From positions 1 through 64,000 of the forward strand of contig NZ_JNLC01000016.1 of assembly GCF_000702305.1 (NCBI RefSeq): a DNA stretch of 64,000 nt. Reading direction: 5' to 3'. The position numbers and the translations under genes are program-made. Shown here in pieces: positions 37,489 through 47,185 of this stretch (positions are counted from its first letter, which is position 1; the number at the start of each line of letters is the position of its first letter). The DNA is from Allobosea sp. 117. Its GTDB lineage: Bacteria > Pseudomonadota > Alphaproteobacteria > Rhizobiales > Xanthobacteraceae. The notes beneath the pieces were generated by a model. It saw only the letters and a program-made list of their open reading frames with translations, was not told where the DNA came from and did not search any database.

Positions 37489-38601
37489 GTGGCGCCGCGC
37501 GGGCTGCGTCTCGACGACATCCAGCGCCGGGACTGGCTCCGGCTGATGCGGACCGAGAATGTCGGGCCGCGTACCTTCCGCAACCTGATCGGCCGATTCG
37601 GCGGCGCGGCGGCGGCGATCGAGGCGCTGCCGGCCCTCGCCCGTCGCGGCGGCGGGCTGCTGGCGCCGCGCGTGCCGGGCATCGCCGAGGCGGAAGACGA
37701 GATCGCCAGGCTGGCGCGGCTCGGCGGCGTCTTCGTCGCGCTCGGCGAGGAGGACTATCCGCCGGCGCTGCGCGCCGTCGACGACGCCCCGCCTCTGCTC
37801 GCCGTGCGCGGGCGGCGTGAGCTGCTCGCCGAGCCGATGATCGCCATGGTCGGCGCGCGCAACGCCTCCGGCGCCGGGCGCACCATGGCGGCGCGGCTGG
37901 CGCAGGCGCTGGGCACGGCCGGCTGGGTGATCGCTTCCGGCCTCGCCCGCGGCATCGACGCAAGCGCGCACGAGGCAAGCCTTCCGAGCGGCACGCTGGC
38001 GGTGCTGGCCGGCGGGCACGACCGCCCCTACCCGCCGGAGAACCTCGCCCTGCTGGAGCGGATCGTCGAGCAGGGCGCAGTCGTCTCGGAGATGCCGATG
38101 GGGTGGGAGCCGCGCGCCCGCGACTTCCCTCGCCGCAACCGCCTGGTCTCGGGAGTCGCGCTCGGCATCGTGGTGGTCGAGGCAGCGGAGCGCTCCGGCT
38201 CGCTGATCACCGCCCGCCTCGCCGGCGAGCAAGGGCGCGAAGTGTTCGCGGTGCCGGGCTCGCCGCTCGATCCAAGGGCGGCGGGCACCAACCGGCTGAT
38301 CAAGCAGGGCGCCACGCTGGTGACGGAAGCCGCCGACATACTGGACGCGCTGGCGCCGCTGCGCGGCCGCGCCGAGCCGCCCCGCATCGCGGAGCCGGGG
38401 GACGGCGATCCGCTCGCCGGCGAGCCGAGCGAGGACGCGCGCGGACGCATCCTCGCGCTGCTCGGCCCCTCGCCGGTCGCGGTCGACGACCTCGTCGCGC
38501 TGTCGGGCAGCTCGGCCGCCGAGGTGCAGATCGTGCTCATGGAGCTTGAGATCGCCGGCCGGCTCGAACGGCATCCCGGCGGCGGCGTGTCGCTCGCCTG
38601 A
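37489..38601 (+). CDS. dprA: DNA-processing protein DprA
   Basis: This 370-residue cytosolic protein protects incoming single-stranded DNA and loads RecA during natural transformation. Residues of about 8-75 form a SAM-like N-terminal domain. The Rossmann-like core has [12 protein letters not shown] and [19 protein letters not shown] near residues 119-167, and [12 protein letters not shown] near residue 210. A C-terminal winged-helix domain (about residues 305-368) follows an acidic linker. The GTG start lies 3 bases after plsY. Competence genes are not otherwise visible here, and dprA is widely kept without known competence. Confidence 0.93.
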   Translation: MAPRGLRLDDIQRRDWLRLMRTENVGPRTFRNLIGRFGGAAAAIEALPALARRGGGLLAPRVPGIAEAEDEIARLARLGGVFVALGEEDYPPALRAVDDAPPLLAVRGRRELLAEPMIAMVGARNASGAGRTMAARLAQALGTAGWVIASGLARGIDASAHEASLPSGTLAVLAGGHDRPYPPENLALLERIVEQGAVVSEMPMGWEPRARDFPRRNRLVSGVALGIVVVEAAERSGSLITARLAGEQGREVFAVPGSPLDPRAAGTNRLIKQGATLVTEAADILDALAPLRGRAEPPRIAEPGDGDPLAGEPSEDARGRILALLGPSPVAVDDLVALSGSSAAEVQIVLMELEIAGRLERHPGGGVSLA

Positions 38602-38638
38602 GTCCGGTTCCGCCCGGCTTTCAGCCTTCCACCCGCTT

Positions 38639-38815
38639 TCAGCCTTCGGCCCGCTTGGTGTCGGCATGCGCGATCGACCTCGCCTCCTCCCAGGCCATCT
38701 GGAGCAGGTGCTGGAGAACCTGGAAGTCGTGCTGCGCGGCGATTCGCGCCAGCTCCTGCGCCATCTCGGCGATGTAGTCCGCCGTCTGGCGGCGGCTGTC
38801 CGATCCATGAGGCAT
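38639..38815 (-). CDS. Small hypothetical protein, 58 residues
   Basis: This is a short helical protein (RRQTADYIAEMAQELARIAAQHDFQVLQHLLQMAWEEA...) with amphipathic heptads and no signal peptide. Similar short proteins are recalled in Hyphomicrobiales near dprA/topA, with no known function. The start chosen is the ATG at MPHGSDSRR; the frame continues upstream without good signals. It lies antisense between dprA and topA and may be transcribed from the topA promoter region. Confidence 0.6.
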   Translation of the reverse strand: MPHGSDSRRQTADYIAEMAQELARIAAQHDFQVLQHLLQMAWEEARSIAHADTKRAEG

Positions 38816-39113
38816 CTGTGATCGTCCACCTGCTCGTGAGCTTTGCCGGACCGCGAGGGGCGGCCTTTCGCGCAACGTATCATCGCGCTGAAGGATCATT
38901 CTACCTGTAATATCGTATATTATTGGTGCGCAACTTATGGTTTCAGCCGCCCTCTCGCGCCGTTGCCCCCGCGCGACGCCCGCTCGTCAAAAGACGAGCG
39001 TCGGTCTCATCGTGCGAGCCTTTGCGTCTTGGGCATTTGACAGGTGAGCGGTGCTCCCCCATTTTCCCCGCCTCTTCGGGACTGACCCCTCTCTCAAAGG
39101 ACATAGCGGGCGC
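38816..39113. promoter_or_regulatory. topA upstream region with a short AT palindrome
   Basis: This 298-base region has no convincing gene. TAATAT-CGT-ATATTA at 38908-38922 is a small perfect inverted repeat in an otherwise GC-rich region, about 190 bases before topA. It may be an operator or promoter element for topA or the divergent small gene. Confidence 0.35.
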
Positions 39114-41762
39114 ATGCAGGTCGTCATCGTCGAATCGCCGGCAAAGGCGAAGACGATCAACAAATATCTCGGGCCGGGCTACGAGGTGATCGCCTCCTAC
39201 GGCCACGTGCGCGACCTGCCCGCCAAGGACGGCTCGGTGGATCCCGAGCACGATTTCCGCATGCTGTGGGACGTCGATCCCAAGGCACAGAAGCGCCTGT
39301 CCGACATCGCCCGGGCGGTGAAGGCGGCCGATGGCCTGATCCTCGCCACCGACCCCGACCGCGAGGGCGAGGCGATCTCCTGGCACGTGCTGGAAGTGCT
39401 GAAGGAAAAGCGCGCCCTCAAGGACCAGCCGATCGCCCGCGTGGTCTTCAACGCCATCACCAAGCAGGCGGTGACCGAGGCGATGAAGCACCCGCGCATG
39501 ATCGACGCGGCGCTTGTCGATGCCTATCTCGCCCGCCGGGCGCTCGATTATCTGGTCGGCTTCACCCTCTCGCCGGTGCTCTGGCGCAAGCTGCCGGGCG
39601 CCCGCTCGGCCGGGCGCGTGCAGTCGGTGGCGCTCCGCCTCGTCTGCGACCGCGAGATGGAGATCGAGACCTTCGTCCGGCGCGAATACTGGTCGATCGC
39701 CGCCACCCTCGCCACCCCGCGCAGCGAGACCTTCGAGGCGCGCTTGGTCGGCGCCGACGGCAAGAAGATCAGCCGCCTCGACGTCGGCACCGCCGAGGAG
39801 GCGAGCGCCTTCCGCGCGGCGCTGGAAGCGGCCAAATACAGCGTGCGCTCGGTCGAGGCGAAGCCCGGCAAGCGCCACCCCTACCCGCCCTTCACCACCT
39901 CGACGCTGCAGCAGGAAGCGAGCCGCAAGCTCGGCCTTGCGCCGGCGACCACCATGCGCATCGCGCAGCGCCTCTATGAGGGCGTCGACATCGGCGGCGA
40001 GACGGTCGGCCTCATCACCTATATGCGTACAGACGGCGTCGACATGGCGCCGGAGGCGGTGGCCGCCACCCGCGCGGTGATCGGCCGGGAATATGGCGAC
40101 CGCTACGTGCCGTCCGTGCCGCGCAAATACACCGCCAAGGCGAAGAACGCGCAGGAAGCCCACGAAGCGGTGCGCCCGACCGATGTCGGCCGGCGCCCGA
40201 AGGACGTCGTGCGCCATCTCGAACCCGATCAAGCGAAGCTCTACGAGCTGATCTGGCTGCGCACCGTCGCGAGCCAGATGGAATCGGCTGAGATCGAGCG
40301 CACCACGGTCGATATCGACGCCAATGCCGGCGGGCGCGCGCTGGAGCTGCGCGCCACCGGCTCGGTGGTGAAGTTCGATGGCTTCCTCACCCTCTATCGC
40401 GAAGGCCGCGACGACGAGGAGGAGGACGACGAGAATCGCCGCCTGCCCGCCATGTCGGCCGGCGAGCCGCTGGCCAATCGTGGTATCAAGGCCGACCAGC
40501 ATTTCACCGAGCCGCCGCCGCGCTATTCGGAAGCCTCGCTGGTCAAGCGCATGGAAGAGCTCGGCATCGGCCGGCCCTCGACCTATGCCTCGGTGCTCGC
40601 CGTGCTGCGCGAGCGCGAATATGTGCGGCTCGACAAGCGTCGGCTGGTGCCGGAGGACAAGGGGCGGCTGGTCACCGCCTTCCTCGAGAGCTTCTTCGAC
40701 CGCTATGTCGAGTACGACTTCACCGCCGATCTCGAGGAGAAGCTCGACCGTATCTCCGCCGCCGAGCTCGACTGGAAGGACGTGCTGCGCGACTTCTGGC
40801 GCGATTTCTCGGCGGCCGTGGGCGAAACCAAGGAATTGCGAGTTTCCGACGTCATCGCCGCGCTCGACGAGATGCTGACCGCCCACATCTTCCCCCCCAA
40901 GGAGGACGGCAGCGACCCGCGCCTGTGCCCGACCTGCGGCACCGGCAGGCTGTCGCTCAAGGTCGGCAAGTTCGGCGCCTTCATCGGCTGCTCGAACTAT
41001 CCCGAGTGCAAATATACCCGCCCCCTCGCAGTCCAGAACGGCGAGAACGGCGAGGCCGAGACCACCGGCACCCGGGTGCTCGGCACCGACCCGGAGAGCG
41101 GGCTCGAAGTGACGCTGCGCGACGGGCGTTTCGGCACCTATCTGCAGCTCGGCGAGGGCAAGGACGGCGAGAAGCCGAAGCGCTCCAGCCTGCCGAAGGG
41201 CCTCGCGCCGGCCGATGTCGACCTCGAAACCGCGCTGGCGCTGCTCGCGCTGCCGCGTGAGATCGGCCACCACCCCGAAACCGGCGAGCCGATCCTCGCC
41301 GGCATCGGCAAGTTCGGCCCCTATGTGCAGATGGGCCGGACCTACGCCAATCTCGATTCCGGCGACGACGTGCTCTCCATCGGCCTCAACCGCGGCGTGG
41401 CGCTGATCGCCGACAAGCAGAACAAGGGTCCGGGCGGACGGCGCGGCGCGCCGGCGGGGCGCGAGCTCGGCGAGCATCCGACGCTGGGCGGCGTGATCTC
41501 GGTGCGTCCGGGCCGGTTCGGCGCCTATGTGAACCACGGCAAGGTCAACGCCACCTTGCCGAAGGGGACCGATCCGGAGGCCGTCACGCTCGACGAGGCG
41601 GTGAAGCTGATCGCCGCCAAGGCCGAGACCTCCCCGGCCCGCCCGGCGCGCAAGAGCAGTACGGCAAAGAGCGCGACCGCCAAGGCGCCGGCGAAGGCCA
41701 AGGCGGCGCCGAAGAAGGCGAGCAGCGCGAAGGCGCCGGCGAAGAAGGCCGCGAAGGGCTGA
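39114..41762 (+). CDS. topA: DNA topoisomerase I
   Basis: This 882-residue type IA topoisomerase relaxes negative supercoils. It opens with the TOPRIM domain (VVIVESPAKAKTI; ATDPDREGEAISWH near residue 80). Tyr303 in LITYMRTDG is the catalytic tyrosine. A four-cysteine zinc ribbon (CPTCGTG...CSNYPEC) lies near residues 605-635. Several C-terminal topoisomerase repeats (GRFGTYLQLG, GKFGPYVQMG, GRFGAYVNHG) follow. The tail after residue 845 is Lys/Ala-rich, as in many alphaproteobacterial TopA proteins, and probably contacts DNA or RNA polymerase. The start matches the family MQVVIVESPAKAK. Confidence 0.97.
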   Translation: MQVVIVESPAKAKTINKYLGPGYEVIASYGHVRDLPAKDGSVDPEHDFRMLWDVDPKAQKRLSDIARAVKAADGLILATDPDREGEAISWHVLEVLKEKRALKDQPIARVVFNAITKQAVTEAMKHPRMIDAALVDAYLARRALDYLVGFTLSPVLWRKLPGARSAGRVQSVALRLVCDREMEIETFVRREYWSIAATLATPRSETFEARLVGADGKKISRLDVGTAEEASAFRAALEAAKYSVRSVEAKPGKRHPYPPFTTSTLQQEASRKLGLAPATTMRIAQRLYEGVDIGGETVGLITYMRTDGVDMAPEAVAATRAVIGREYGDRYVPSVPRKYTAKAKNAQEAHEAVRPTDVGRRPKDVVRHLEPDQAKLYELIWLRTVASQMESAEIERTTVDIDANAGGRALELRATGSVVKFDGFLTLYREGRDDEEEDDENRRLPAMSAGEPLANRGIKADQHFTEPPPRYSEASLVKRMEELGIGRPSTYASVLAVLREREYVRLDKRRLVPEDKGRLVTAFLESFFDRYVEYDFTADLEEKLDRISAAELDWKDVLRDFWRDFSAAVGETKELRVSDVIAALDEMLTAHIFPPKEDGSDPRLCPTCGTGRLSLKVGKFGAFIGCSNYPECKYTRPLAVQNGENGEAETTGTRVLGTDPESGLEVTLRDGRFGTYLQLGEGKDGEKPKRSSLPKGLAPADVDLETALALLALPREIGHHPETGEPILAGIGKFGPYVQMGRTYANLDSGDDVLSIGLNRGVALIADKQNKGPGGRRGAPAGRELGEHPTLGGVISVRPGRFGAYVNHGKVNATLPKGTDPEAVTLDEAVKLIAAKAETSPARPARKSSTAKSATAKAPAKAKAAPKKASSAKAPAKKAAKG

Positions 41763-41777
41763 GGGCTCTTCCGCGTC

Positions 41778-41810
41778 ATCCCGGAACGGCCGACCGGCCG
41801 TATCCGGGAT
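41778..41810. repeat. REP-like palindrome between topA and the MFS gene
   Basis: ATCCCGGA-ACGGCC-GACC-GGCCGT-A-TCCGGGAT forms a 14-bp nearly perfect hairpin. It is preceded by CGTC and followed by CGCTCCCGCAA, a style seen in repeated intergenic palindromes of alphaproteobacteria. It lies between two convergent genes and could terminate both transcripts. Confidence 0.55.
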
Positions 41811-41844
41811 CGCTCCCGCAAGTGATTGACGATTCCAGCGCGGC

Positions 41845-43335
41845 CTATTCCACCGCGCTGGTCGTGTGCACCGTGGTGCGCAGCGGGCGCTCCTCCATCA
41901 GCACGATGGCGAGCAGCGAGACGCCCAGCGAGACAGCGCTCGCGGCGAACACCCAGTGGAAGGCCGCCGCGAGTTGGTCCGCCATGCCCTTCTCGATCAG
42001 CATCTGCGCCGACACCTCGCCGCCGACATCGATCAGGCCCAGCACGATCGCGCTGAAGGCGGCGGTCAGCACCGCCGAGCCGAGCGAGCGGAAGAAGTTC
42101 ATCACCGCCGTCGCCGTACCGATCTGCGCGATCGGCACCGCGTTCTGGATCGCCACGGTGGTGACCGGCAGCGCGGTGCCGAGACCGATGCCGGCGACCG
42201 CGAGCAGAGCCGCGAAGGCGGCAGGACGCGTCGCGAGGGCTTCCGACAGCACCGCCATGCCGGCAAGGGCGGCGATGGCGCAGCTCAGCCCGACCAGCGG
42301 GATCGGCTTGTAATGGGCGACGCGGCCCATGATCCGGCCGGTCAGGCTCGCGCCCACCACCACGCCGGCCATCAGCGCGATCAGCGTCACGCCGGACTGG
42401 CTCGACGACAGGTGCTGCACGCCTTCGAGATACAGGGGAATCTCGATCGACAGCCCGACCATGGTGCCCATGGCGAAGGCGGCGGCGACCACGCAGGCGG
42501 CGACCACCGGATTGGCGAGCACCGAGAGCGGCAGCAGCGGTTCGATGGCGGTGAAGATGCGCACCGCGAAACTCGCCCAGAGCAGCGCCGAGAGGCCGAG
42601 CAATCCGAGCACCACCGGCGAGGACCACGCATATTGCGTACCGCCCCAGCTCAGCGCCAGCAGCAGCGCCGTGGTGGCGGCGCACATCAGCAGCGCGCCG
42701 ATAAAATCGAGCCGGTGGGGGTGCTCGTGCGGCGGCAGGCGCCGCAGCGCCCGGTCGCTGGCGAAGGCGGCGACGAGGCCGATCGGCAGGTTGATCCAGA
42801 AGATCAGCGACCAGTGCAGATGCTCGGCGAAGAAGCCGCCCAGCACCGGCCCGGAGATGCTCGAGGTCATGAACACGGCGGCGAAATAGGCCTGGTAGCG
42901 GCCACGCTCGCGCGGCGCCACCATCAGCCCGATGATGGTCTGGGCGAGCGAGATCAGCCCGCCGCCGCCGGCTCCCTGCACCGCGCGGCCGATGATCAGC
43001 CACAGCATGCTCGGCGCCAGCGCGCACATCACCGAGCCGACAAGGAACAGCGCGATGCCCACCCGCAGCACCGGGCGCGGCCCGTGGATGTCGGCGAGCT
43101 TGCCGACCAGCGGGGTCGCCGCGGTGGCGGTGAGCAGATAGGCGGTGACGATCCAGGGCAGGTTCTCGACATCGCCGAAGGCGACACCGATGGTCGGCAG
43201 CGCGGTCGAGACGATGGTCTGGTCGAGCGCGCCGAGGAACATGGCGAGCATGACGCCGGTCAGGACAGCGCGGATATCGGCCGGGCTGAGCTTCTCCGGC
43301 GCGTGGGCGTCGCTTCCTGGTGTACGCGTATCCAT
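41845..43335 (-). CDS. DHA2-family MFS drug exporter
   Basis: This 496-residue inner-membrane protein has about fourteen hydrophobic segments, the size and topology of proton-driven DHA2 (EmrB-like) exporters. Motifs are LDQTIVSTALPTIG near residue 35 (helix 1, motif D1), GKLADIHGPRPVL after helix 2 (motif A) and GAGGGGLISLAQTI near residue 120. No EmrA-type adaptor lies nearby. The ATG at 43335 was chosen because it places a 25-residue cytoplasmic lead before helix 1. It converges on topA, and its upstream region faces the thiosulfate dehydrogenase gene end. Confidence 0.88.
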   Translation of the reverse strand: MDTRTPGSDAHAPEKLSPADIRAVLTGVMLAMFLGALDQTIVSTALPTIGVAFGDVENLPWIVTAYLLTATAATPLVGKLADIHGPRPVLRVGIALFLVGSVMCALAPSMLWLIIGRAVQGAGGGGLISLAQTIIGLMVAPRERGRYQAYFAAVFMTSSISGPVLGGFFAEHLHWSLIFWINLPIGLVAAFASDRALRRLPPHEHPHRLDFIGALLMCAATTALLLALSWGGTQYAWSSPVVLGLLGLSALLWASFAVRIFTAIEPLLPLSVLANPVVAACVVAAAFAMGTMVGLSIEIPLYLEGVQHLSSSQSGVTLIALMAGVVVGASLTGRIMGRVAHYKPIPLVGLSCAIAALAGMAVLSEALATRPAAFAALLAVAGIGLGTALPVTTVAIQNAVPIAQIGTATAVMNFFRSLGSAVLTAAFSAIVLGLIDVGGEVSAQMLIEKGMADQLAAAFHWVFAASAVSLGVSLLAIVLMEERPLRTTVHTTSAVE

Positions 43336-43477
43336 TTTCTCGTTCCGCACGCCGATCGCCGCCAGATCGACGTGGCGCCAAATTGCAGGTACGCAAACGG
43401 CATTCAAGTCTCTCGGCACCCCCGGCAGCCGATTTCGATCACAATGCGCTCATAGGGCGGTGCCGGGAAACCGGCGG

Positions 43478-44302
43478 TCACGGCGTGCGCTGGGGACCGG
43501 CCGGGCGCGGCTGCGTCGTGACGAAGGCGGCGACGTCCCAGGCCTGCTGGTCGTTGAGCGAGGGATCGTCATAGGTGGTCTCGAACGGCATGTTGGCGCG
43601 CACGAAGGCGGCGGCGATCCGCATGTCGGCCATGCCGGCGGCGGCGTTGAAGGAATCCTCCCCCCACAGCGGGGGCGCGGCATAGCCGATGCGCGGCGGC
43701 TCCAGCCTGCTGCCGGCTCCCTCCGGGCCGTGGCAGCGGGCGCAACTCGCCGCATAGACGGTGCGCCCGCGCGTCGCGTCGGGCGCCTGCTTCGGTGCGG
43801 GGAGCGGGCGCAGGCCCATGCCGGGGATGCGGATGTCGCTCGGCGAACCCTGCCCGACGAAGCGGATATAGGCGATGAACGCCTCCATCTCGCGGCTGTC
43901 GCCGGGCAGCGGCCGGCCGTTCATGCTGCGCGTCATGCAGCCGTTGATGCGGTCGGCGAGCGTCAGGTAGCGGTCGTCCGAGATCATCGGAAAGCTGGTG
44001 AAGGTGGAGATGAAGGGCGCGGCATAGGCCTGCCTGCCCGCATTCAGGTGGCAATTGGTGCAGGCGAGGTCGTTGCCGGCGTAGCGCATCGCCGGCGCGG
44101 CGGCGTTGCGGCCGATATGCTCCGGCGTCGAGATGACGAGCTGCCAGCCATAGCGGACCGGGTCGTCGGTGCCCGCCGGCAGCGCGGCGGCATCGTGGCC
44201 GGCATACCAGTCGACCGGCCAGCCCCAACGCCAGTAGCCCGCGCCGAAACCGGCCGCCGCCGCGAGAATCGCAATGAGAATGCCCGTCCGCCAACCGCCC
44301 AT
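43478..44302 (-). CDS. tsdA: Diheme c-type cytochrome, thiosulfate dehydrogenase type
   Basis: This 274-residue periplasmic cytochrome has an N-terminal signal/anchor helix (residues 7-22). There are two heme-binding motifs, CTNCH at residues 81-85 and CARCH at 187-191. GNDLACTNCHLNAG, RINGCMTRSMNGRPLP and EAFIAYIRFVG are characteristic of TsdA. TsdA oxidises thiosulfate to tetrathionate, or the reverse, at a heme with His/Cys ligation; Cys122 in the NGCM motif is the probable Cys ligand. Unlike soluble TsdA, the helix may remain as a membrane anchor. No partner tsdB is adjacent. It sits between an exporter gene and rnr, a place usually occupied only by housekeeping genes. Confidence 0.8.
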   Translation of the reverse strand: MGGWRTGILIAILAAAAGFGAGYWRWGWPVDWYAGHDAAALPAGTDDPVRYGWQLVISTPEHIGRNAAAPAMRYAGNDLACTNCHLNAGRQAYAAPFISTFTSFPMISDDRYLTLADRINGCMTRSMNGRPLPGDSREMEAFIAYIRFVGQGSPSDIRIPGMGLRPLPAPKQAPDATRGRTVYAASCARCHGPEGAGSRLEPPRIGYAAPPLWGEDSFNAAAGMADMRIAAAFVRANMPFETTYDDPSLNDQQAWDVAAFVTTQPRPAGPQRTP

Positions 44303-44414
44303 GATGTCTCCCCCCGTTCCAGGCGCCGCCCCCGGACCCGATGCCCCGTCGCCCGCGTCGACGTGACCTGCCGGGTGGGTTAGCGTCGCCCATTGCTTCA
44401 AGGATATCCGACTC

Positions 44415-46739
44415 GTGCGAAAGCCGCCCAAGCCGAAGACCAAGACACCCGCCCAGCCGCGCCGCCCGCGCGGGATGCCGACGCGCGAGGAGCTGACCGC
44501 TTTCATCGCCGAGCATGGCGGCGACGTCGGCAAGCGGGAGATCTCCCGCGCCTTCGGCCTCGACGGGCAGGACCGCATCGCGCTGAAGGCGATGCTGCGC
44601 GAGCTGGCCGACGAGGGGCTGATCGGCAAGAAGCGCCGGAAGCTTCACGTCCCCGGCGCCCTGCCCGCCGTCGTCATGGCGGAGGTGGTGGAGCGCGACG
44701 AGGACGGCGAGCTGATCGCCACCCCGGTCGACTGGGACGAGGAGGAGCACGGCGAGCCGCCGCGCATCCTGGTGCGGCTCGCCCGCCGCGCCGCCATCGG
44801 CCGGCGCGAGGCGCAGCCGACCCCGGCGATCGGCGACCGCGTGCTGCTGCGCACCGAGGAGATCCCCGAGGGCGACGGCAAGGTCACCCATACCGGGCGC
44901 GTGCTGAAGCTGATCGAGAAGGCCCGCGCGCAGGTGCTCGGCATCTTCCGCAAGGACCGGCAGGGCGGCGGCCGGCTGGTGCCGGTCGACAAGCGGAACA
45001 TGGGGCGGGAGCTGGCGATCCCGCCCGATTTCGAGAACGGGGCGGAGGAAGGCGACCTCGTCGCCGTGGAAATCCTGCGCCATCACGCCTACGGCCTGCC
45101 GACCGCTAAGGTGAAGGAGCGGCTGGGCTCGCTCGCTACCGAAAAGGCGGTGAGCCTGATCGCCATCCACGCTCACGGCATCCCCCACGTCTTCCGCCGC
45201 GAGACGCTGGCCGAGGCCGAGGCGGCCAAGCCCGCGTCGATGGCCGGGCGCGAGGATTGGCGCCCGCTGCCCCTCGTCACCATCGACCCGCCGGACGCCA
45301 AGGACCATGACGATGCCGTGCATGCGGCGCCGGATGACGACCCGGAGAATGCCGGCGGCTTCATCCTCACCGTCGCCATCGCCGACGTCGCTTACTATGT
45401 CCGCCCCGGCTCCGCGCTCGACCGCGAGGCGGCGGTGCGCGGCAACTCGGTCTATTTCCCGGACCGGGTGGTGCCGATGCTGCCCGAACGCATCTCGAAC
45501 GACCTGTGCTCGCTGCGCCCGCTGGAGGACCGCCCGGCGCTCGCCGTGCGCATGGTGATCGCCCCGAACGGACGCAAGAAGAGCCACAGCTTCCACCGCG
45601 TGATGATGCGCTCGGCCGCCAAGCTCGCCTATCAGCAGGCGCAGGCGGCGATCGAGGGGCGGACGGACGAGATCACCGCTCCTCTGCTCGACCCGGTGCT
45701 GCGCCCGCTCTACGCCGCCTATGCGGTGGTGAAGAAGGCGCGCGACGCCCGCGAGCCGCTGGAGCTCGACCTGCCGGAGCGCAAGATCCTGCTGAAGCCC
45801 GATGGCACGGTCGACAAGGTGATCGTGCCGGAGCGACTCGACGCGCACCGGCTGATCGAGGAGTTCATGATCCTCGCCAATGTCGCGGCCGCCGAGACGC
45901 TGGAGGAGAAGCGCACCCCCCTCGTCTACCGCGTGCACGACGCCCCCTCGCTGGAGAAGGTCGCCTCGCTGCGCGAGTTCCTGCAGACGCTCGACATCAA
46001 GCTGCCGAAGATGGAGACGGTCCGTCCCTCGCACTTCAATGGCATCCTCGCCCGCGTGGACGACACGGAACTGGCGCCGCTGGTCAATCAGGTGATCCTG
46101 CGCAGCCAGGCGCAGGCCGAGTACGCGCAGGAGAATTACGGCCATTTCGGCCTGCATCTGCGCCGCTACGCGCATTTCACCTCGCCGATCCGGCGCTATG
46201 CCGACCTCATCGTGCATCGCGGCCTGATCCGGGCGCTCGGGTTCGGCCGCGACGGTCTGCCGGAGGCGACGACGCCCGACGGGCTCGCCGAGACCGCCGC
46301 TCGCATCTCGGCGGCAGAACGCCGGGCCATGTCGGCCGAGCGCGAGACCATCGACCGGCTGATCGCCCACCACATGGCCGAGCAGATCGGCGCGACCTTC
46401 AAGGGGCGCATCGCCGGGGTGACGAGGGCGGGGCTTTTCGTCGCGCTGGACGACACCGGTGCGGACGGTTTCATCCCCGCCGCGACGCTCGGGCAGGACT
46501 ATTACCGCTACGAGGAGGCGCGCCATGCGCTGATCGGCGAGCGCACCGGCGAGATGCACAGGCTCGGCGACCGGGTCGAGGTGAAGCTGGTGGAGGCGGC
46601 GCCGGTCGCCGGCGCCCTGCGATTTGAGCTTCTGAGCGAAGGCGCCTATGTAGCGGGCGCGGGCCGGCCGCCACGCGGCCGATCGCGGCGCGGCGAGGAT
46701 CGCCCCGGCCGCGCGCCGCATCGCGGGAGACGCCGATGA
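44415..46739 (+). CDS. rnr: Ribonuclease R
   Basis: This 774-residue 3'-to-5' exoribonuclease degrades structured RNA. It has a basic N-terminus with a winged-helix segment (residues of about 20-75), cold-shock domains and a catalytic RNB domain. The latter carries VTIDPPDAKDHDDAV near residues 290-304, with the metal-binding aspartates, and HFTSPIRRYADLIVHR near residue 590. A C-terminal S1 domain (FKGRIAGVTRAGLFVAL) and a basic tail follow. The GTG at 44415 adds a Lys/Pro-rich leader; the ATG 60 bases later is an alternative. The end overlaps the DUF983 gene as ATGA. Confidence 0.95.
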   Translation: MRKPPKPKTKTPAQPRRPRGMPTREELTAFIAEHGGDVGKREISRAFGLDGQDRIALKAMLRELADEGLIGKKRRKLHVPGALPAVVMAEVVERDEDGELIATPVDWDEEEHGEPPRILVRLARRAAIGRREAQPTPAIGDRVLLRTEEIPEGDGKVTHTGRVLKLIEKARAQVLGIFRKDRQGGGRLVPVDKRNMGRELAIPPDFENGAEEGDLVAVEILRHHAYGLPTAKVKERLGSLATEKAVSLIAIHAHGIPHVFRRETLAEAEAAKPASMAGREDWRPLPLVTIDPPDAKDHDDAVHAAPDDDPENAGGFILTVAIADVAYYVRPGSALDREAAVRGNSVYFPDRVVPMLPERISNDLCSLRPLEDRPALAVRMVIAPNGRKKSHSFHRVMMRSAAKLAYQQAQAAIEGRTDEITAPLLDPVLRPLYAAYAVVKKARDAREPLELDLPERKILLKPDGTVDKVIVPERLDAHRLIEEFMILANVAAAETLEEKRTPLVYRVHDAPSLEKVASLREFLQTLDIKLPKMETVRPSHFNGILARVDDTELAPLVNQVILRSQAQAEYAQENYGHFGLHLRRYAHFTSPIRRYADLIVHRGLIRALGFGRDGLPEATTPDGLAETAARISAAERRAMSAERETIDRLIAHHMAEQIGATFKGRIAGVTRAGLFVALDDTGADGFIPAATLGQDYYRYEEARHALIGERTGEMHRLGDRVEVKLVEAAPVAGALRFELLSEGAYVAGAGRPPRGRSRRGEDRPGRAPHRGRRR

Positions 46740-47185
46740 ATGTTCAGGCACACACAAGCGCTGCATTGCCCACCCGGCCGATGGGCACGGCGATGAAGCG
46801 CGGGCTCGCCTGCCGCTGTCCGGCCTGCGGCGAAGGCCGGCTCTACCGCGCTTTTCTCAAGGTGAACGATCGCTGCCCCGCCTGCGGCGAGGAGCTGTGG
46901 CACCACCGGGCCGATGACGCGCCGCCCTATATGGTGATCACCATCGTTGGCCATATCGTCGTGCCGCTGCTTCTGGCGGTGGAGATGGCGCTGCATCCGG
47001 CGCTGTGGATCCACATGGCGCTGTGGCTGCCGCTGACGGTCATCCTCGCCGTGGTGCTGCTGCCGCCGGTGAAGGGGGCGCTCGTCGCCTATCAATGGGC
47101 GCTGCGCATGCACGGCTTCGACCCGACCAGCGAGGAGCACGATCCCCTCCCGCCGACCGAGCGCGCCGAGGCCGCGCGGGCATGA
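46736..47185 (+). CDS. DUF983 zinc-ribbon membrane protein
   Basis: This 149-residue protein has two CxxC pairs near residues 28-52 (CRCPACGEGR and CPACGEEL), forming a small zinc ribbon. Two hydrophobic segments follow (about residues 65-84 and 90-113), and the C-terminus is hydrophilic. The HHRADDAPPYMVI segment is typical of the DUF983 family. The function is unknown. It overlaps rnr by four bases, and the Nudix gene overlaps its own stop codon, so rnr-DUF983-Nudix is an operon. Confidence 0.9.
   Translation: MNVQAHTSAALPTRPMGTAMKRGLACRCPACGEGRLYRAFLKVNDRCPACGEELWHHRADDAPPYMVITIVGHIVVPLLLAVEMALHPALWIHMALWLPLTVILAVVLLPPVKGALVAYQWALRMHGFDPTSEEHDPLPPTERAEAARA

Noticed and set aside
38943-41537. 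An 860-codon open frame antisense to topA
   Set aside because: High GC content keeps antisense frames open. The translation is His/Arg/Glu/Ala-rich without any known motif, and topA on the other strand is complete.
43569-46766. A 1060-codon open frame antisense to rnr and tsdA
   Set aside because: The composition is typical of antisense noise, and both underlying genes have full sets of catalytic or heme motifs.
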